Below, piece after piece: positions 56,967-64,000 of a stretch of 64,000 nt of DNA. The position numbers were made by a program, and so were the translations under genes. This DNA comes from Betaproteobacteria bacterium (lineage in GTDB: Bacteria; Pseudomonadota; Gammaproteobacteria; Burkholderiales; Rhodocyclaceae), in the NCBI GenBank assembly GCA_016208415.1, contig JACQYB010000024.1:1-64000 (forward strand), given 5' to 3'. The notes under the pieces are model-generated. The model was given only the letters and a program-made list of their open reading frames with translations. It made no database searches and had not been told where the DNA came from. The first letter of the stretch is position 1; each line of letters begins with the position of its first letter.

Positions 56967-58388
56967 TCACGGCATGAGGAAGGTGGCCTTCTCATGCACC
57001 GCCACCTTTTCGTCGATCGTGGATTTCACGTCGAAGTAGATCGTGTGGGAACCCTTCTTGGCCGACTCCGGGGGCACGCGCACCTGCACGGTGAAACTCT
57101 TCGTCGTGGCCGCCGGCACGTCCATGATGGGTTCCGCCATTAACTGGATGCGGTCCAGGCCCATGGTGGACAAGACGTAGCGCTGGGGCGATTCGCTCAC
57201 GTTCATCACCTGCAGGCGGTACACGTTTTCGATCAGGCCGTCCTCCACCTCGCGGGCAAGCGTGGCGCGGTCGCGAATGACGTCGACGCGCAGCGTCGCT
57301 TTCGTGGCAAGACCCCACACGAAGGCGACGGTGATGACGGCGAGTATCGACGTATAGATGAGGATCCGCGGACGAACGATGTGGGCGAGGATGTCTTTCC
57401 ATCCCCAGTGTTGCTCCATCGCGTTCTCGGTGGTGTAGCGGATGAGGCCCCTCCGGTAACCGACCTTGTCCATGACCTGATCGCAGGCATCCACGCAAGC
57501 CGCGCAGCCGATGCACTCGTATTGGAGGCCGTTGCGGATGTCGATGCCCGTCGGGCACACCTGGACGCAGATGCCGCAATCCACACAGTCGCCAAGCCCC
57601 TTGGCACGGTAGTCGATCTTCCTGGAGCGCGCGCCCCGGGGCTCGCCGCGTTCCGGATCGTAGGTGATGACCAGCGTGTCCGGGTCGAACATCACGCCCT
57701 GAAAACGCGCGTAGGGGCACATGTACAGGCACACCTGCTCGCGCATGTGCCCGGCCATCAGGTACGTGAAGCCGCCGTAGAACAGGAACCAGAAAGTCTC
57801 CCAGGGGCCGAGGGAGAACTGCCACAACTCATTCCAGAGCGTCTGGATGGGCGTGAAGTAGCCCACGAAGGTAAAGCCGGTCCACAGCGCCACGGCCGCC
57901 CAGGCCGCATATTTCAGCCCGCGCAGCGACGCCTTGCGGGCATTCATGGATTGCCTGTCGAGCCGGATCCGGGCGTTATGGTTGCCCTCGATCTTCTGCT
58001 CGATCCACATGAAAATCTCGGTGTATACCGTCTGGGGACAGGCGTAACCGCACCACAATCGCCCTCCCACCGCGGTAAACAGGAACAGTGCGTACGCTGA
58101 GATGATCAGCAGTACGGCGAGGAAGAACACATCCTGCGGCCAGAACACCAGGCCGAAAATGTAGAACTTGCGCTCAACCAGGTCGAACAGCACGGCCTGC
58201 CGGCCGTTCCAGGGCAGCCAGCACAAGCCGTAGTACAGCGCCTGGGTAAACCACACCAAAATCCACCGCCAGGTGGAAAACCATCCGGTCACCGCCCGGG
58301 GGTGAATTCGCTTGTGGGCAGCGTAGAGACCGCTTTCTTCCGGGGTTTCCGGGACTGACCTGATGGATACTGGATTCGGGCTACTCAC
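56967..58388 (-). CDS. ccoG: Cytochrome c oxidase accessory protein CcoG
   Basis: This ferredoxin-like membrane protein of about 473 residues has five to six helices. Two 4Fe-4S motifs are present (CVDCGICVQVCPTGIDI and CIGCAACVDACDQVM), and WCGYACPQTVYTEIFMWIE and CLYMCPYARFQGVMFD carry further conserved Cys. It is a cupric reductase for cbb3 assembly. The GTG at 58388 (VSSPNPVSIRSV) is taken as start; the longer frame begins with TTG inside a terminator hairpin and is rejected. Start confidence is moderate. Confidence 0.93.
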   Translation of the reverse strand: MSSPNPVSIRSVPETPEESGLYAAHKRIHPRAVTGWFSTWRWILVWFTQALYYGLCWLPWNGRQAVLFDLVERKFYIFGLVFWPQDVFFLAVLLIISAYALFLFTAVGGRLWCGYACPQTVYTEIFMWIEQKIEGNHNARIRLDRQSMNARKASLRGLKYAAWAAVALWTGFTFVGYFTPIQTLWNELWQFSLGPWETFWFLFYGGFTYLMAGHMREQVCLYMCPYARFQGVMFDPDTLVITYDPERGEPRGARSRKIDYRAKGLGDCVDCGICVQVCPTGIDIRNGLQYECIGCAACVDACDQVMDKVGYRRGLIRYTTENAMEQHWGWKDILAHIVRPRILIYTSILAVITVAFVWGLATKATLRVDVIRDRATLAREVEDGLIENVYRLQVMNVSESPQRYVLSTMGLDRIQLMAEPIMDVPAATTKSFTVQVRVPPESAKKGSHTIYFDVKSTIDEKVAVHEKATFLMP

Positions 58389-58446
58389 TTCACACTCACA
58401 GTGCCATATCGATATAGCTTCCACTACTGATGCTGGGGCCTGAAAA

Positions 58447-58472
58447 GCTCCCCGACTCAACGTCGGGGAGCC
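58447..58472 (-). terminator. Terminator-like hairpin after ccoP
   Basis: Read leftward, CTCCCCGAC pairs with GTCGGGGAG across a five-base loop and is followed by a short CTTTTC tract. It lies about 80 nt beyond the ccoP stop and marks the end of ccoNOQP. Confidence 0.7.
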
Positions 58473-58549
58473 ATCAGGGAGAAACTTGCGCTACTTCTGC
58501 GCGGCCGGGACACCGCTTGCAGCGATGCCCCCGAACACCTGCCGCAGGT

Positions 58550-59821
58550 TCAGATGATGCTCGCTTCGACCCGACGGGCTTCCTTGTTGCCGCCCGTGCC
58601 GGTGGTCTCCGCAGGCTTGCGAAGCTCGATGCGATCCTCGGCAACGCCGGCAGCCTTGAGGGCGTCGCGAACCGCGACGGCGCGGTTCTTCGCCAGTTCC
58701 TCGTTGACCGCCCTGTCCCCGGTTGCATCATGGAAGCCGGAGACGGCAAACCTGGCATTGGGGTTTGCCTTGGCGAGGTCGAGGAGCCCCTGGATCACCG
58801 ATTGGGCTTCCGCGCCCATGTCGGCCTTGCCCGTCGCGAAGTAGACCTTGGCGGTATTGCCTTCGAGAACCGCCATGGGACCCGTGTCAGCCGCCGCCGC
58901 GCCCGCCTGTCCGCCACCGAGACCATACACGTAGGCGGTCAGCAGGTGAACCTTGGCCTCGCCAAGGAACTCACCGAACGCCGGCATGCGGTTGGTCAAC
59001 CCGGTCGTGACGTTATTGACCATCTCCGCCTCCTGGCTGGTGTACAGCCAGGTCTTGTCGGTCAGGTTCGGGAAGCCGGCTTCGGGGTTACCCTTGCCGT
59101 CCGGTCCATGGCACGCGACACAGGCCTGCGGGTAGAGCGCCTTGCCACGCTCGACGCGGGCAGCGTCCGCCGACAGACCGGACAGGGAACGCACGTAATG
59201 CACCACGTCCTTCACCTGCTCGCCATCCATGTCGGGCTTGGTGCCCTTGGGCGTCATGACCGCGTCGCGGCCCTTGGCGATGGTCTCCTTGATCTTCTCG
59301 GGCGACCCTCCCCACAGCCAGTCATGGTCCGCCAGGTTCGGGAAGCTCTTGGCCCCCTTGGCGTCGGAACCATGGCACTGGGCGCAGTAGGTCTGGAACA
59401 GGCGGCCCCCCATTTCCCTGGCTTCAGGATTCGCCGCCACCGCCGCGACATCCATCTTCAGGAACTGGTTGAACTTCGGCCCGTACTGCTCGTCGGCCTT
59501 CTTCATCTCCTGGTCGTACTGGCCACGCATGGTCCAGCCGAAGGAGCCGGCGAAATTGCCCATCCCGGGATACAGCGCCAGGTAGACCAGAGAGAACACC
59601 ACAGTGCCATAGAACAGCCAGCGCCACCAGTTGGGCAGCGGATTGCTGTACTCGGCCAGCGTTTCGTCCCAGACGTGCCCGGTGGTTTCCCCGGGCACAA
59701 ACTTCGCCTTGTCCTGCATCCACAGGAACACGCCGCAACCGATCACGCTCACAAGAACGAGAACGATCACGTACATGTTCCAGAACCCGCTGACGAAGTC
59801 GCTCGTGATATTGAAATTCAT
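58550..59821 (-). CDS. ccoP: cbb3 oxidase subunit III (CcoP) fused to an OmpA-like domain
   Basis: Residues 1-310 are normal CcoP: an N-terminal tandem of membrane helices (MYVIVLVLVSVIGCGVFLW, WLFYGTVVFSLVYLAL) and two c-haem sites (CAQCH and CVACH). Residues about 320-423 form an OmpA-like domain (VYFATGKADMG, FHDATGDRAVNEELAKNRAVAV) that keeps the Asp and Arg used to bind diaminopimelate in peptidoglycan. It would pass electrons from cytochromes c to CcoN while perhaps tethering the oxidase to the wall. The start at 59821 has an AAAGGA site. It follows ccoQ. Confidence 0.95.
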   Translation of the reverse strand: MNFNITSDFVSGFWNMYVIVLVLVSVIGCGVFLWMQDKAKFVPGETTGHVWDETLAEYSNPLPNWWRWLFYGTVVFSLVYLALYPGMGNFAGSFGWTMRGQYDQEMKKADEQYGPKFNQFLKMDVAAVAANPEAREMGGRLFQTYCAQCHGSDAKGAKSFPNLADHDWLWGGSPEKIKETIAKGRDAVMTPKGTKPDMDGEQVKDVVHYVRSLSGLSADAARVERGKALYPQACVACHGPDGKGNPEAGFPNLTDKTWLYTSQEAEMVNNVTTGLTNRMPAFGEFLGEAKVHLLTAYVYGLGGGQAGAAAADTGPMAVLEGNTAKVYFATGKADMGAEAQSVIQGLLDLAKANPNARFAVSGFHDATGDRAVNEELAKNRAVAVRDALKAAGVAEDRIELRKPAETTGTGGNKEARRVEASII

Positions 59822-59832
59822 GTCGAGTCCTT

Positions 59833-60018
59833 TCACTTGTCACCGTGACCCGCGCCGCGCCCCGCCGCCGGGGCGAGCGGGGCATCCTCATCCAGCGCCA
59901 GGCGCGCCGCCTCGTCAAAGCTCTGCTTGCGCTTGCCGGACCAGGCCCAGGCGACGATCCCGATGAACAGCAGGAACATCACCACGGTGAAGAAGGAACG
60001 CAGGTCGTTGATATCCAT
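59833..60018 (-). CDS. ccoQ: cbb3 oxidase subunit CcoQ
   Basis: This 61-residue protein has one membrane helix (FTVVMFLLFIGIVAWAW), then the family's SGKRKQSFDEAARLALDED. It stabilises the oxidase. It lies between ccoO and ccoP, with gaps of 3 and 11 nt. Confidence 0.93.
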   Translation of the reverse strand: MDINDLRSFFTVVMFLLFIGIVAWAWSGKRKQSFDEAARLALDEDAPLAPAAGRGAGHGDK

Positions 60019-60021
60019 GGC

Positions 60022-60633
60022 TTACCTCGTCTGCTTCAAGGCCGTACCCATGCCCTGCAGGTACGCCACCAGCGCGTCGAGCTCGGTCTTGCCCTCGATC
60101 GCCTTGGGCGCATCCGTAATCTCCTGATCGGAGTACGGCACGCCGACCATGCGCAACGCCGCCATCTTGGCTCCGATGGCGCCGTCCTTGAGGGGACGAT
60201 CCAGCCAGTAGTAGGCGGGCATGTTGGACTCGGGCACCACGTCGCGGGGATTCAGCAGGTGGATGCGGTGCCACTGGTCGGAATACCGGCCGCCCACACG
60301 CGCCAGATCGGGACCGGTGCGCTTGGAGCCCCACTGGAACGGGTGGTCATAGACGAACTCACCCGCCACGGAGTAGTGGCCATAGCGCTCGGTCTCGGCG
60401 CGGAAGGGACGAATCATCTGCGAGTGGCAGTTGTAGCAGCCTTCGCGGATGTAGATGTCCCGCCCCGCAAGACGAACTGCGTCATAGGGCTTGACCAGTT
60501 CATTGACCGGCTCGGTGGTGGATTTCTGGAAGAACAGCGGCACGATCTCCACCAGTCCCCCCACGCTCACGAGGATCGTGATGAGGAGGATCATCCAGAA
60601 GTTGCTTTTCTCGATTTGCTCATGCGTCAACAT
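60022..60633 (-). CDS. ccoO: cbb3 oxidase subunit II (CcoO)
   Basis: This 203-residue mono-haem cytochrome c has an N-terminal helix ([22 protein letters not shown]), a haem site CYNCH and the conserved [31 protein letters not shown], with a Met ligand in the NMPAYYWL region. It transfers electrons from CcoP to CcoN. It follows ccoN by 19 nt. Confidence 0.97.
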   Translation of the reverse strand: MLTHEQIEKSNFWMILLITILVSVGGLVEIVPLFFQKSTTEPVNELVKPYDAVRLAGRDIYIREGCYNCHSQMIRPFRAETERYGHYSVAGEFVYDHPFQWGSKRTGPDLARVGGRYSDQWHRIHLLNPRDVVPESNMPAYYWLDRPLKDGAIGAKMAALRMVGVPYSDQEITDAPKAIEGKTELDALVAYLQGMGTALKQTR

Positions 60634-60652
60634 GATGTTCTCGCTCCCTCAA

Positions 60653-62074
60653 TCAGTGCGCGTGGGCAGGTGCAAGAACCGGCGCCTCGACGGCCTTGCC
60701 GCCAGCGATGGTCTTGAACATGTTGTAGGCCATCAGCACCATGCCGCCCAGGAACATCAGACCGCCAACCAGGCGGATGGTCCAGAACGGATAGGTGGCC
60801 TTCACGCTTTCCACGAAGCTGTAGGTCAGCGTGCCGTCCACGTTGGTGGCGCGCCACATCAGGCCCTGCATCACGCCGGAGATCCACATGGAGGCGATGT
60901 AGAGCACCACGCCCACGGTGGCGATCCAGAAGTGCCAGGTGATCAGCTTGGTGGAGTACATCTCGGCCTTGCCGAACAGGCGGGGCAGCAGATAGTAGAT
61001 GGCGCCGACGGAGATCATCGCCACCCATCCCAAGGCGCCGCTATGCACGTGGCCGACCGTCCAGTCGGTGTAGTGGGACAGGGCATTGACCGTCTTCACG
61101 GACATCATCGGACCTTCGAAGGTCGACATGCCATAGAAGGACAGCGATGTGATCATGAACTTCAGGATCGGATCGTCACGCAGTTTGTGCCAGGCACCCG
61201 ACAGCGTCATGATGCCGTTGATCATGCCACCCCAGGAGGGCGCCAGCAGGATCAGGGAGAACAGCATGCCGACCGATTGGGTCCAGTCGGGCAGCGCCGT
61301 GTAGTGCAGGTGGTGCGGACCGGCCCACATGTAGGTGAAGATCAGCGCCCAGAAGTGCACCACCGACAGCCGGTAGGAATACACCGGGCGCCCGGCCTGC
61401 TTCGGCACGAAGTAGTACATCATGCCGAGGAAGGCGGCGGTGAGGAAGAAGCCCACCGCGTTGTGACCGTACCACCACTGCACCATGGCGTCCTGCACGC
61501 CGGCGTAGGCGGAGTAGGACTTGGTCAGCGTGACCGGGATCTCGGCGCTATTGACGATGTGCAGCAGCGCCACTGCGATGATGAAGGCGCCGAAGAACCA
61601 GTTCGACACATAGATGTGCGGCGTCTTGCGGATGCCGATGGTGCCGAAGAACACGACGGCGTAGGCAACCCACACCACGGCGATGAGGATGTCGATCGGC
61701 CACTCCAGTTCGGCGTATTCCTTGCCGGAGGTAAGACCCAGAGGCAACGTGACGGCCGCCAGCACGATGATCAACTGCCACGCCCAGAACGTGAAGGCCG
61801 CCAGCCCGGGAGCAAAGAGCGGCGCATGACAGGTGCGCTGTACCGAGTAGTACGAGGTGGCGAAGAGTGCGCTGCCACCGAATGCGAAAATCACTGCGTT
61901 GGTGTGCAGTGGCCGCAACCTCCCATACGACAGCCACTCGACGACATTGAGCTGCGGCCAGACGAGCTGTGCCGCAATAATGACGCCAACCAGCATGCCG
62001 ACGATAGCCCAGATGACGGACATCACGGCAAACTGGCGCACGACTTTGTAGTTATAAGTCGCTTGCGTTTGCAT
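60653..62074 (-). CDS. ccoN: cbb3 oxidase catalytic subunit I (CcoN)
   Basis: This 473-residue protein with twelve helices carries the haem b and haem b3-CuB His ligands ([43 protein letters not shown]) and [14 protein letters not shown]. It reduces O2 at very low concentration. First gene of ccoNOQP. An FNR box at 62179-62192 and TATCCT -10 put its start near 62145, so it is expected to be induced when oxygen falls. Confidence 0.98.
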   Translation of the reverse strand: MQTQATYNYKVVRQFAVMSVIWAIVGMLVGVIIAAQLVWPQLNVVEWLSYGRLRPLHTNAVIFAFGGSALFATSYYSVQRTCHAPLFAPGLAAFTFWAWQLIIVLAAVTLPLGLTSGKEYAELEWPIDILIAVVWVAYAVVFFGTIGIRKTPHIYVSNWFFGAFIIAVALLHIVNSAEIPVTLTKSYSAYAGVQDAMVQWWYGHNAVGFFLTAAFLGMMYYFVPKQAGRPVYSYRLSVVHFWALIFTYMWAGPHHLHYTALPDWTQSVGMLFSLILLAPSWGGMINGIMTLSGAWHKLRDDPILKFMITSLSFYGMSTFEGPMMSVKTVNALSHYTDWTVGHVHSGALGWVAMISVGAIYYLLPRLFGKAEMYSTKLITWHFWIATVGVVLYIASMWISGVMQGLMWRATNVDGTLTYSFVESVKATYPFWTIRLVGGLMFLGGMVLMAYNMFKTIAGGKAVEAPVLAPAHAH

Positions 62075-62151
62075 GTTGGATTACCTCACAGAAAGACATA
62101 TACCGTCCCAATCCCCTTTGAACTCGCACCTCGGGCGCGAGGTCGCCGCAC

Positions 62152-62192
62152 AGGATACGCGGGGATCGCCCGGCCTTGTTGACATAGATCAA
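62152..62192 (-). promoter_or_regulatory. FNR-dependent promoter of ccoNOQP
   Basis: FNR box TTGAC-ATAG-ATCAA (62179-62192) is centred 41 nt before an inferred start near 62145. TATCCT at 62157-62152 is the -10. The arrangement is a class II FNR promoter. Confidence 0.88.
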
Positions 62193-62246
62193 GCGCTGAA
62201 AATGGTAAGAGTGCCCTGTCATCCTTGTCCCGCGTCAAGCTTTGGC

Positions 62247-62455
62247 ACAAAAAAAAGGGTGCGCAACGCGCACCCCCAACCCCAACAGAGAGACAAACCC
62301 TTACGGTCGAAGTCCTTCGACGCCCCCCCGCCCGCGGCGGTCATTTCGGGGATCGAGGCCCTCGCGGCTGGCACTCGCGCCAGCCCCGCACATCCCTTTC
62401 GCTGGACCCCGCCTCCTCGACAAACCCCAAGCGACACGGCGTCCAAGAAAAACCC
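62247..62455 (-). ncRNA. Candidate FNR-activated small RNA between ccoS and ccoN
   Basis: A leftward transcript of about 205 nt is bounded by an FNR-type promoter (box 62490-62503, TACTAG -10 at 62466-62461) and an intrinsic terminator (62249-62275). Inside it are a 7-bp hairpin with 6-nt loop (62366-62385) and a 6-bp hairpin with 4-nt loop (62306-62321). A 30-codon frame (62301-62393) has no strong ribosome binding site and reads as Gly/Arg-rich noise. ccoN has its own promoter beyond the terminator, so this is not simply the ccoN leader. The role would be comparable to FnrS of enterobacteria, but no sequence similarity to FnrS is claimed. Confidence 0.65.
62249..62275 (-). terminator. Intrinsic terminator of the candidate sRNA
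   Basis: Read leftward, GGGTGCGC-GTT-GCGCACCC (perfect 8-bp stem) is followed by eight T residues. Confidence 0.93.
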
Positions 62456-62460
62456 TGCGA

Positions 62461-62503
62461 CTAGTATGGACTGCCCAAATTGGGCGGTATTGATATGGGT
62501 CAA
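62461..62503 (-). promoter_or_regulatory. FNR-dependent promoter of the candidate sRNA
   Basis: FNR box TTGAT-ATGG-GTCAA (plus strand, 62490-62503) is centred 41.5 nt before an inferred leftward start at 62455, with TACTAG as -10. No rightward gene follows that it could serve. Confidence 0.78.
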
Positions 62504-62681
62504 TCGATCACCGTCGGGCGTCATCGGAGCGCGCATTCCGTCACCACGATGGCGCCGGAACCGCACAGCGCACCTCCTGTGGCCACGTCGCCGGAGTTGA
62601 TCCACCGCAAGGCCCCACCCATCCGCCGGGCGGAAGGCGCACATCCGACCCTGCAGGCTGCCTTGCGCGGCCGCGATGCAT
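62504..62681. other. Intergenic region between ccoS and the sRNA promoter
   Basis: No gene or terminator recognised. Leftward frames through here (to 62521 and 62219) lack start signals or family resemblance. Confidence 0.4.
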
Positions 62682-62882
62682 TCAGCCGCATCCCTTGTCG
62701 TCGTCGGCCGGCGGCACGCCCGCCTCGTCCTTCATGGTCGGCCGATCGTCGTCCATGAGCACCCTGTAGCCGGGCCCCTCGAGGTCGTCGAACTGGCCGC
62801 TTTTCAGCGTCCACCAGAACACCGCGCCGATCACGAACACCAGGACGACCGACAGGGGAATCAACAGGTAGAGGATCTCCAT
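62682..62882 (-). CDS. ccoS: cbb3 oxidase maturation protein CcoS
   Basis: This 66-residue protein has one membrane helix (LYLLIPLSVVLVFVIGAVFWW) followed by the family marker LKSGQFDDLEGPGYRVLMDDD. It helps cofactor insertion into CcoN. Start and the ccoI stop overlap by one base. Confidence 0.95.
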   Translation of the reverse strand: MEILYLLIPLSVVLVFVIGAVFWWTLKSGQFDDLEGPGYRVLMDDDRPTMKDEAGVPPADDDKGCG

Positions 62883-64000
62883 CAGCGGGCCTCCCCCGCC
62901 GTCGCGGGACGGGACTTCGTTACACGCGGCTGCAGGCGCAGGGCGTTCAACACCACCAGCAGCGAACTGGCGGACATGCCGATGCCCGCCATCCAGGGCG
63001 TGACGTAACCCAGCATGGCCAGCGGCAGCGCCACCAGGTTGTAGCCGAACGCCCAGACGAGATTCTGCCGGATGACGCGCACCGTGCGGCGCGCAGTATC
63101 GACACCCTCGCCCAGATGCGCCAGGTTCTCCGACAGCAGCACCAGGTCGCCCTGAGTACGCGCCAGCTCCGTGCCACCGCCCATGGCCACCGACACCTGC
63201 GCCTGGGCGAGCACCGGCGCGTCATTCACGCCGTCACCCACCATGGCTACCACGGCGCCCTCACGCTGCAGGCGCGTGATGGCGTCGTGCTTGTCCTGGG
63301 GCGAAAGCCCACCCAGGGCCTGGACTATGCCCAGCCGATGCGCCACCGCCTGCACCGCGGCCGGCGTATCCCCGCTCAGCAGCCACACCTGCCTGCCCCG
63401 CGCCTGCAGGGCACGTATCACGCCCGCCGCCTCGGGGCGGACCTCGTCGCGCAGCTCGAACAGGGCGATCCACCCGCCGTCGTCGCCCAGCGCCACCCGA
63501 CTCACGTCCCCCTCCTCCACTAGTGCGGGCAGCGCCTTTCCATGCAGTTCCGACACGTAATCGGGCCGACCGATGCGCAGCCTCCGCCCCGCCACCGTCC
63601 CCTCCACGCCGCGTCCCGTCACCGCGGCCAGCCCGCTTGCCGCCGGCAGAACCGTTCCCGCCGGCAAGGCCTCCCTCAGCCCCGCCCCCACGGCGTGTTC
63701 CGACCCCTGCTCCAGCGCCACGGCCAGTGTCAGCGCCGCATCGGCGTCGTCGGTGCCCAGCGGCACGACCCGCTCCAGCCGCAGCCGGCCGCGGGTGAGG
63801 GTGCCCGTCTTGTCGAACACGAAATGGGTGGCCCGGGCCAGAACCTCAATGGCGTGGGCGCGCGTCACCAGCAGCCCGCCGCGCGCCAGCGCACCGGTGG
63901 CCACGGTGAGCGCCGCCGGCGTGGCCAGCGACAAAGCACAGGGACAGCTCACCACCAGCACCGACACGAACACCCACAGCGCCCGCGGCGGGTCCGTGGC
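62882..64000 (-). CDS. ccoI: CcoI-type copper P1B ATPase (N-terminal part outside window)
   Basis: The C-terminal part of a P-type ATPase is present: membrane CPC motif (SCPCALSLATPAAL), phosphorylation site DKTGTLTRG, GSEHAVGAGL in place of the usual SxHP marker region, GDTPAAVQAVAHRLGI, and hinge GDGVNDAPVLAQA, then the last two helices. With ccoS following directly it is CcoI (FixI), which delivers copper to the cbb3 oxidase, rather than a second CopA. The frame continues off the right edge. Confidence 0.93.
   Translation of the reverse strand, partial: ATDPPRALWVFVSVLVVSCPCALSLATPAALTVATGALARGGLLVTRAHAIEVLARATHFVFDKTGTLTRGRLRLERVVPLGTDDADAALTLAVALEQGSEHAVGAGLREALPAGTVLPAASGLAAVTGRGVEGTVAGRRLRIGRPDYVSELHGKALPALVEEGDVSRVALGDDGGWIALFELRDEVRPEAAGVIRALQARGRQVWLLSGDTPAAVQAVAHRLGIVQALGGLSPQDKHDAITRLQREGAVVAMVGDGVNDAPVLAQAQVSVAMGGGTELARTQGDLVLLSENLAHLGEGVDTARRTVRVIRQNLVWAFGYNLVALPLAMLGYVTPWMAGIGMSASSLLVVLNALRLQPRVTKSRPATAGEAR

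Noticed and set aside
58389-58460. Longer CcoG starting at 58460
   Set aside because: The start would be a TTG inside the terminator hairpin that follows ccoP.
62301-62393. 30-codon frame inside the candidate sRNA
   Set aside because: Poor ribosome binding site, Gly/Arg-rich translation and overlap with a strong hairpin; kept only as a note in the ncRNA entry.
62219-62644. 141-codon leftward frame between ccoS and ccoN
   Set aside because: Runs straight through the FNR promoter and terminator of the candidate RNA and has no start signal or recognisable motif.

Overview
The window is strongly GC-rich and reads as chromosome from a facultatively anaerobic, motile betaproteobacterium. The best guess is Rhodocyclales or a related Nitrosomonadales lineage. 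Supporting features are the flhDC-motAB-mcp-cheY-cheA order, nadE-glnB, ftsK-lolA-rarA-serS, trxB-smr, and the cbb3 oxidase, hemN, fnr and dnr block. The placement is inferred from gene content and order; no marker gene was searched.

Layout. (1) 1-9.3 kb: motility and chemotaxis genes transcribed leftward: flhDC, a terminator, motAB, a methyl-accepting chemotaxis protein, cheY and cheA. (2) 7.4-17 kb: signalling block with a REC-GGDEF-EAL protein carrying an in-frame 15-bp repeat array, an HDOD-REC-GGDEF protein, a NUDIX hydrolase and two tandem MASE1-PAS histidine kinases. (3) 17-29.5 kb: TonB-like protein, HNH nuclease, tRNA-Ser, mltF, serS, rarA, lolA, ftsK, a Crp-type regulator, a trxB broken by an internal deletion, and an Smr protein. 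(4) 29.5-38 kb: glnB, nadE, a remnant of a type I-E cas1, an antitoxin/PIN toxin pair, a UDP-glucuronate decarboxylase-like gene, ppa, copper export genes and a universal stress protein. (5) 38-48.9 kb: anaerobic and nitric-oxide response genes: TauE/SafE protein, hemN, fnr, dnr, an NnrS-like membrane protein, DUF2249, hemerythrin, a nitronate monooxygenase-like gene, DUF302, a beta-CASP nuclease and an FNR-driven usp. (6) 49.3-55.9 kb: menaquinone cluster menB-C-E-F-D, in which the N-termini of menB and menF are both rewritten by a 91-bp inverted repeat. (7) 55.9-64 kb: cbb3 oxidase genes ccoNOQP, ccoG, fixH, ccoS and ccoI (cut by the window edge); CcoP carries a C-terminal OmpA-like domain.

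How it fits together. Six FNR/DNR-type boxes (TTGAY-N4-RTYAA) lie in front of hemN/fnr, hemerythrin, the nitronate monooxygenase-like gene, usp, ccoN, and an unannotated stretch between ccoS and ccoN. Several are at the spacing expected for class II activation. The unannotated stretch looks like a roughly 200-nt structured RNA that starts at an FNR promoter and ends at a textbook intrinsic terminator, so it is a candidate anaerobically induced sRNA.

Repeats are the other main theme. A family of roughly 25-bp tandem repeats begins directly after the TGA stop codon of at least six genes and can fold into mini-hairpins with compensatory stem changes. A 164-bp MITE-like element with 20-bp perfect terminal inverted repeats occurs at 19.1 kb, with a second truncated copy at the left edge; the two flank the whole motility and signalling block as direct repeats. 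There is also a REP-like palindrome and a GCAGAG-type inverted repeat. No CRISPR array, rRNA operon or intact transposase was seen.
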